Assembly: GCA_026936335.1 (NCBI GenBank) | Contig: JAPMXV010000057.1 | Span: forward strand, 248,001 to 312,000 | Origin: Mantamonas sphyraenae | Lineage: Eukaryota; CRuMs; Mantamonadidae | Length of the DNA: 64,000 nt | Direction: 5' to 3' | Part shown: positions 61,250 through 64,000 of the stretch, in pieces | How positions within the stretch are numbered: position 1 is the first letter of the stretch | How the letters are laid out: the number at the start of each line of letters is the position of its first letter | Translations under genes and position numbers: made by a program | The notes under the pieces: model-generated | Told to the model about the DNA's origin: nothing | The model's input: only the letters and a program-made list of their open reading frames with translations | Databases searched by the model: none

Positions 61250-63442
61250 CTAGTCGATCACTTCGACATGCGGCAGCTCTTCTTGCAGCACAATCTGCGT
61301 CGCATGGCTGCCGCGGATGAGCACACGCTGCAGAAACGGCAGTGTCTCCAGCGCATGTGCGCACGCATTGCTCACCTCGGTGTTGTCCAGTGCGAGCGTC
61401 TCCAGCGCTTCCAGTGCTTGCAGATGATCCACACCGGAGTCACTCACATGTGTCCGCGACAGCCTCAGCTCGCTCAGGTGCGCCAGCCCACTCAGCTTTG
61501 CCAGTCCGTCATCGCTGATTGCCGTCCCTTCCAGGTCCAGCAACTCCAGCCGTTCCATGGAACCCACCACCGCCAAGCTTGCGTCGCTGATTCCTGTTTT
61601 CGCCAACGACAGCTGGCGCAGCATCGTCAGGTCGCCCAACTGTGTGATCCCTGCATCCGTCACGCGCACGAATCCTGTCAGATCGAGCTCGTCCAAGCAC
61701 AACAAAGCGTTGAGGTGCCCCACACCCACGTCGTCGATCTCCAGTCGACCAGGCAGCGTGATCGACATCAGAGTCTCTGCAAATGCCGCACAAAACCGCA
61801 CCGCGCTGTTGTCGCACCGCGTATCGCGCAGGTTCAAGCTCACCAGAGGCAGCTTGCGCAGGTGGATCAGCCCTGCACTGGCCACACCACTCCCCGAGAT
61901 GTCCAGGTAGCTCAGCTGCGCGCAGTTGCTCAGCAGTTGCAGATGTTTGCTTGCCAGGAAGCTGCACCCGGCCAGGCGCAGCTCTTCGATGTCTCGCAGT
62001 TCCGGCAGAAACTCAAATGTGCTCAGCGAGCACCTGGACACATCCAAACTCACCAACGTGGGCAAACACGCGAGCATCGCCACCCCTTCGTCGGTGATGC
62101 CTTTGTTGCCTGCCAAGCTCAGCATGCTGAGGTTTTCCATGTCACGGATGTGTTTGCACGCAGTGTTGGTGATGTGCACATTGCTCAGGTCCAAGAACGA
62201 CAGCGAATGAAGCCCTGCCAGGTGTGCCACTCCCGTGTCTGTGATCGAGCTGCAGTTTGCCACGCTGATCCCGTTAAGATGGATATGATGTGCAATGGCC
62301 GCCAGAAACTCGTTGGCCACGGTCATGCACCCACTCACATTCAGTTCGTTGAGTCCGCTGGTGCGAAACAGCTTCACCGTCGCCTTTGTCAACTTGCCCG
62401 CCGCCAGCAGCCGTTCCACGAGCAACCGCGCCACATCGTCGTTGAGCCCATTCAATGTCGTCACTTTGTCGATGTGTGACACGAACCAGCGCATGCAAAG
62501 CTCTTGCAGCGGCAGCACCAGCGCACTTTCCCCCGGTGCCTTGCCCTTGCCCTTGCTCTGCTTTGAACTCTGCTTTTCGTTTTGCATGCGGTCAAGCACG
62601 TGGCTGGGAATGCGGTCCCCTCCATCGCCAGCATCCAATCCTTGGTCCACGACCTCCACGGCGTGGATCACTCCCTCGCCAGAGTGTGCCTGTTCCTGCG
62701 CGGCACCGTTCTCGCGGAGCACCAGCGTGGCGCTCGGCACCAGTCCTGCCTGCTGCAATGAAGTCACCCCCAAAACTGCAGGTGCAAACTCTTGCCTCGG
62801 GAACGGGGTCATGAACCCGCACGTGGCCTCTGCGCTCGCGTCCACTTCCCCAGAAGCAACCAGCGCGCTCAACACTGTTGCCAGGTTGTCATCGGCTTCA
62901 AAGGTGCCTTTGAAAGTGCCTCCCGACGGCAATCGCACCATCAACGCACAGCTTGTCTCCGCCTGCTCCCGTGCTCTCTCGACAGCCGTGGACTGCGTGG
63001 TTGATGTTGTGGTTGTTTGCTCCCCTGCACTGCTGGCGCTTTGTCCCTCCTCCACCCGAGTCCTCTTCAGTTCGGCTCTGTCTTTCCGTGCCTGCTTGTC
63101 CGCTTCGATCTCTCGCTTGATCCTCAGCCGGTCTTGGGCGTCTGCGCGTTTGCGCTCGGCGATCTCCAGCGCCCGCTTTTCCCGCTTCACCCGCTCCTTC
63201 TCCTCACGCTCTTTGCGCTTCTCCTCCTGCTTTCGTGCCCACTCTTCGTCGTGCAGACCGACCAGCGATTTGTCGCCCGTGACCCCGCTCACATTCTGCA
63301 CCTGACCGTGCAGATAGTCGATCGCTCCCAGAATCCCGCTGGCTGACCGTATGCTGTATCGAGCAGCCTCGTTTGCCCGATCAAAATCGTACCCAAGATC
63401 CAACAACTTGGTCAGGATGGAATCAAGGTCAAGCTCGCTCAT
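61250..63442 (-). CDS. UBA-UBX-leucine-rich-repeat protein
   Basis: Single exon, 730 residues. It opens with a UBA domain (LDSILTKLLDLGYDFDRANE), followed by a 90-residue charged coiled coil (EEKRKEREEKERVKREKRA), as in UBXN1. A UBX domain (about 165-255) holds the p97-binding loop TPFPRQEF. The second half, from about 325, starts with a helical LCMRWFVSHIDKVTTLNGLN segment and then about 14 cysteine-containing LRRs of AMN1/F-box type (LNVSGCMTVANEFLAAIAHH, LSFLDLSNVHITNTACKHI). UBA-UBX proteins bring ubiquitylated cargo to p97/Cdc48; the LRR tail may add substrate choice. The ATG lies inside the end of the upstream RGS coding frame (14-bp overlap). It is retained because the UBA domain starts immediately after. 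Confidence 0.8.
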   Translation of the reverse strand: MSELDLDSILTKLLDLGYDFDRANEAARYSIRSASGILGAIDYLHGQVQNVSGVTGDKSLVGLHDEEWARKQEEKRKEREEKERVKREKRALEIAERKRADAQDRLRIKREIEADKQARKDRAELKRTRVEEGQSASSAGEQTTTTSTTQSTAVERAREQAETSCALMVRLPSGGTFKGTFEADDNLATVLSALVASGEVDASAEATCGFMTPFPRQEFAPAVLGVTSLQQAGLVPSATLVLRENGAAQEQAHSGEGVIHAVEVVDQGLDAGDGGDRIPSHVLDRMQNEKQSSKQSKGKGKAPGESALVLPLQELCMRWFVSHIDKVTTLNGLNDDVARLLVERLLAAGKLTKATVKLFRTSGLNELNVSGCMTVANEFLAAIAHHIHLNGISVANCSSITDTGVAHLAGLHSLSFLDLSNVHITNTACKHIRDMENLSMLSLAGNKGITDEGVAMLACLPTLVSLDVSRCSLSTFEFLPELRDIEELRLAGCSFLASKHLQLLSNCAQLSYLDISGSGVASAGLIHLRKLPLVSLNLRDTRCDNSAVRFCAAFAETLMSITLPGRLEIDDVGVGHLNALLCLDELDLTGFVRVTDAGITQLGDLTMLRQLSLAKTGISDASLAVVGSMERLELLDLEGTAISDDGLAKLSGLAHLSELRLSRTHVSDSGVDHLQALEALETLALDNTEVSNACAHALETLPFLQRVLIRGSHATQIVLQEELPHVEVID

Positions 63443-64000
63443 TTTCTTGCGTAAAATCGCGCGCAATCGTCCCCAACCACTCACCCATCATCCCCTCGCT
63501 CAACATACGCTCGCGCGCATATGCCAACCATTGGTTGCTCTCGCGGAAGCGCATTTTCACCTCTTGCATCATCGTGACGAGCTCCAGCGACACCGAGTGG
63601 AACACGTCTGCGTCCGGCGGGGACTCTTTGCCAAACCCGCTCACCCGAGCCACTATGTGCTCGCGTGACACAAAGTCCACGTTGATTTCCTTGTCAGCAC
63701 CTTGACGGATGAACATGTCCACAATGTTTGCAGCCAGCTTGACACATGCTTGCAATTGCTCGTCTCGTTCGGCGCCGGGCTCCAACGCCTCCACTTCTTT
63801 CACGGCCTCCCGGTACTGCTGCATCATCAGGTAACCCAACAGATTCTCTTCACTGTACTCCATGCGGCAATGCTCCTCAAAGAAGCTGCTGTACAGCCTG
63901 TTGTTCAGCATGTCCACAAACGATTCGTGCTCGAGTTGCGCGCTTGCGGCCCGCTGCTCCTGCGCCCACTGCATCGCCCAAATGCACAGAGGGCGCATGT
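63429..64000 (-). CDS. RGS-domain protein (5' end off window)
   Basis: The frame is open to the right edge; 189 residues are seen. Helical RGS features: SFVDMLNNRLYSSFFEEHCR, EYSEENLLGYLMMQQYREAV, a middle helix with DMFIRQGADKEINVDFVSRE, and DADVFHSVSLELVTMMQEVK followed by FRESNQWLAYA. This matches the nine-helix order of RGS proteins, which speed GTP hydrolysis by G-alpha. The upstream part is missing, so other domains are unknown. The C terminus overlaps the start of the UBX-LRR gene. A GTGAGT near 63482-63487 could be a real donor that would change the last 18 residues. Confidence 0.65.
   Translation of the reverse strand, partial: MRPLCIWAMQWAQEQRAASAQLEHESFVDMLNNRLYSSFFEEHCRMEYSEENLLGYLMMQQYREAVKEVEALEPGAERDEQLQACVKLAANIVDMFIRQGADKEINVDFVSREHIVARVSGFGKESPPDADVFHSVSLELVTMMQEVKMRFRESNQWLAYARERMLSEGMMGEWLGTIARDFTQENERA

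Noticed and set aside
1-64000. tRNA, rRNA or transposon features
   Set aside because: No cloverleaf, rRNA core, transposase, reverse transcriptase or terminal repeat was seen by eye; a dedicated scan was not possible.

Overview
The window is nuclear DNA of a compact, GC-rich unicellular eukaryote. It holds about 31 protein genes in 64 kb. Introns are short (mostly 70-340 nt) with GT..AG ends, and several gene pairs share divergent or nearly abutting ends. The gene content points to a flagellated, probably heterotrophic protist: TTC12-like, C2orf81/DUF4639-like, three-module EML and RIIa-docking proteins suggest cilia. TMC, EML5/6-like, BLOC-1 subunit 5, VPS9D1-like and SLC35E3-like genes give an animal/amoebozoan/apusomonad flavour. 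I cannot name the species from sequence alone. No tRNA, rRNA, transposon or CRISPR array was recognised.

Layout. 1-2.5 kb: TTC12-like (runs off the left edge) and mitochondrial ribosomal protein bS16m. 2.5-11.1 kb: a twin-CX9C protein, a giant single-exon EGF/multipass protein and a CRT-like transporter. 11.2-17.7 kb: a Chs5-N-domain protein, a P4-ATPase flippase with an apparent frameshift, and a C2orf81-like protein. 17.7-25.5 kb: a GPI-type protein with four Cu/Zn-SOD domains, a B-box/RBR ubiquitin ligase, a seven-TM gustatory-receptor-like protein and an SLC35E3-like transporter. 25.5-42.3 kb: EML5/6-like protein, RIIa-docking protein, a UBL-BTB-TULIP fusion, a membrane-anchored S53 peptidase, BLOC1S5 and VPS9D1-like. 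42.3-46.6 kb: two paralogous secreted repeat-protein genes (A and B). 46.7-58.6 kb: EDEM-like GH47, a membrane P-loop NTPase, SNM1/PSO2 nuclease, a membrane-anchored methyltransferase, TMC (apparent frameshift), PIG-L and adrenodoxin reductase. 58.7-60.6 kb: a third secreted repeat gene (C) with a scrambled start of exon 2. 60.7-64 kb: a small membrane protein, a UBA-UBX-LRR protein and an RGS protein (runs off the right edge).

The most novel element is the secreted repeat family (A, B, C). Each has the same 39-residue signal-peptide exon. Exon 2 then encodes about 130-140-residue units that alternate an acidic Ser/Asp/Glu spacer with a cationic, Gly-rich segment built on LF/LI heptads, often preceded by a run of 7-9 arginines. 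The units are almost identical in DNA within and between loci. I recognise no known family. Secreted amphipathic or antimicrobial polyproteins, or a structural extracellular coat, are both possible.

Exon boundaries were set by hand from splice consensus, reading frame and family conservation. They are predictions without RNA evidence.
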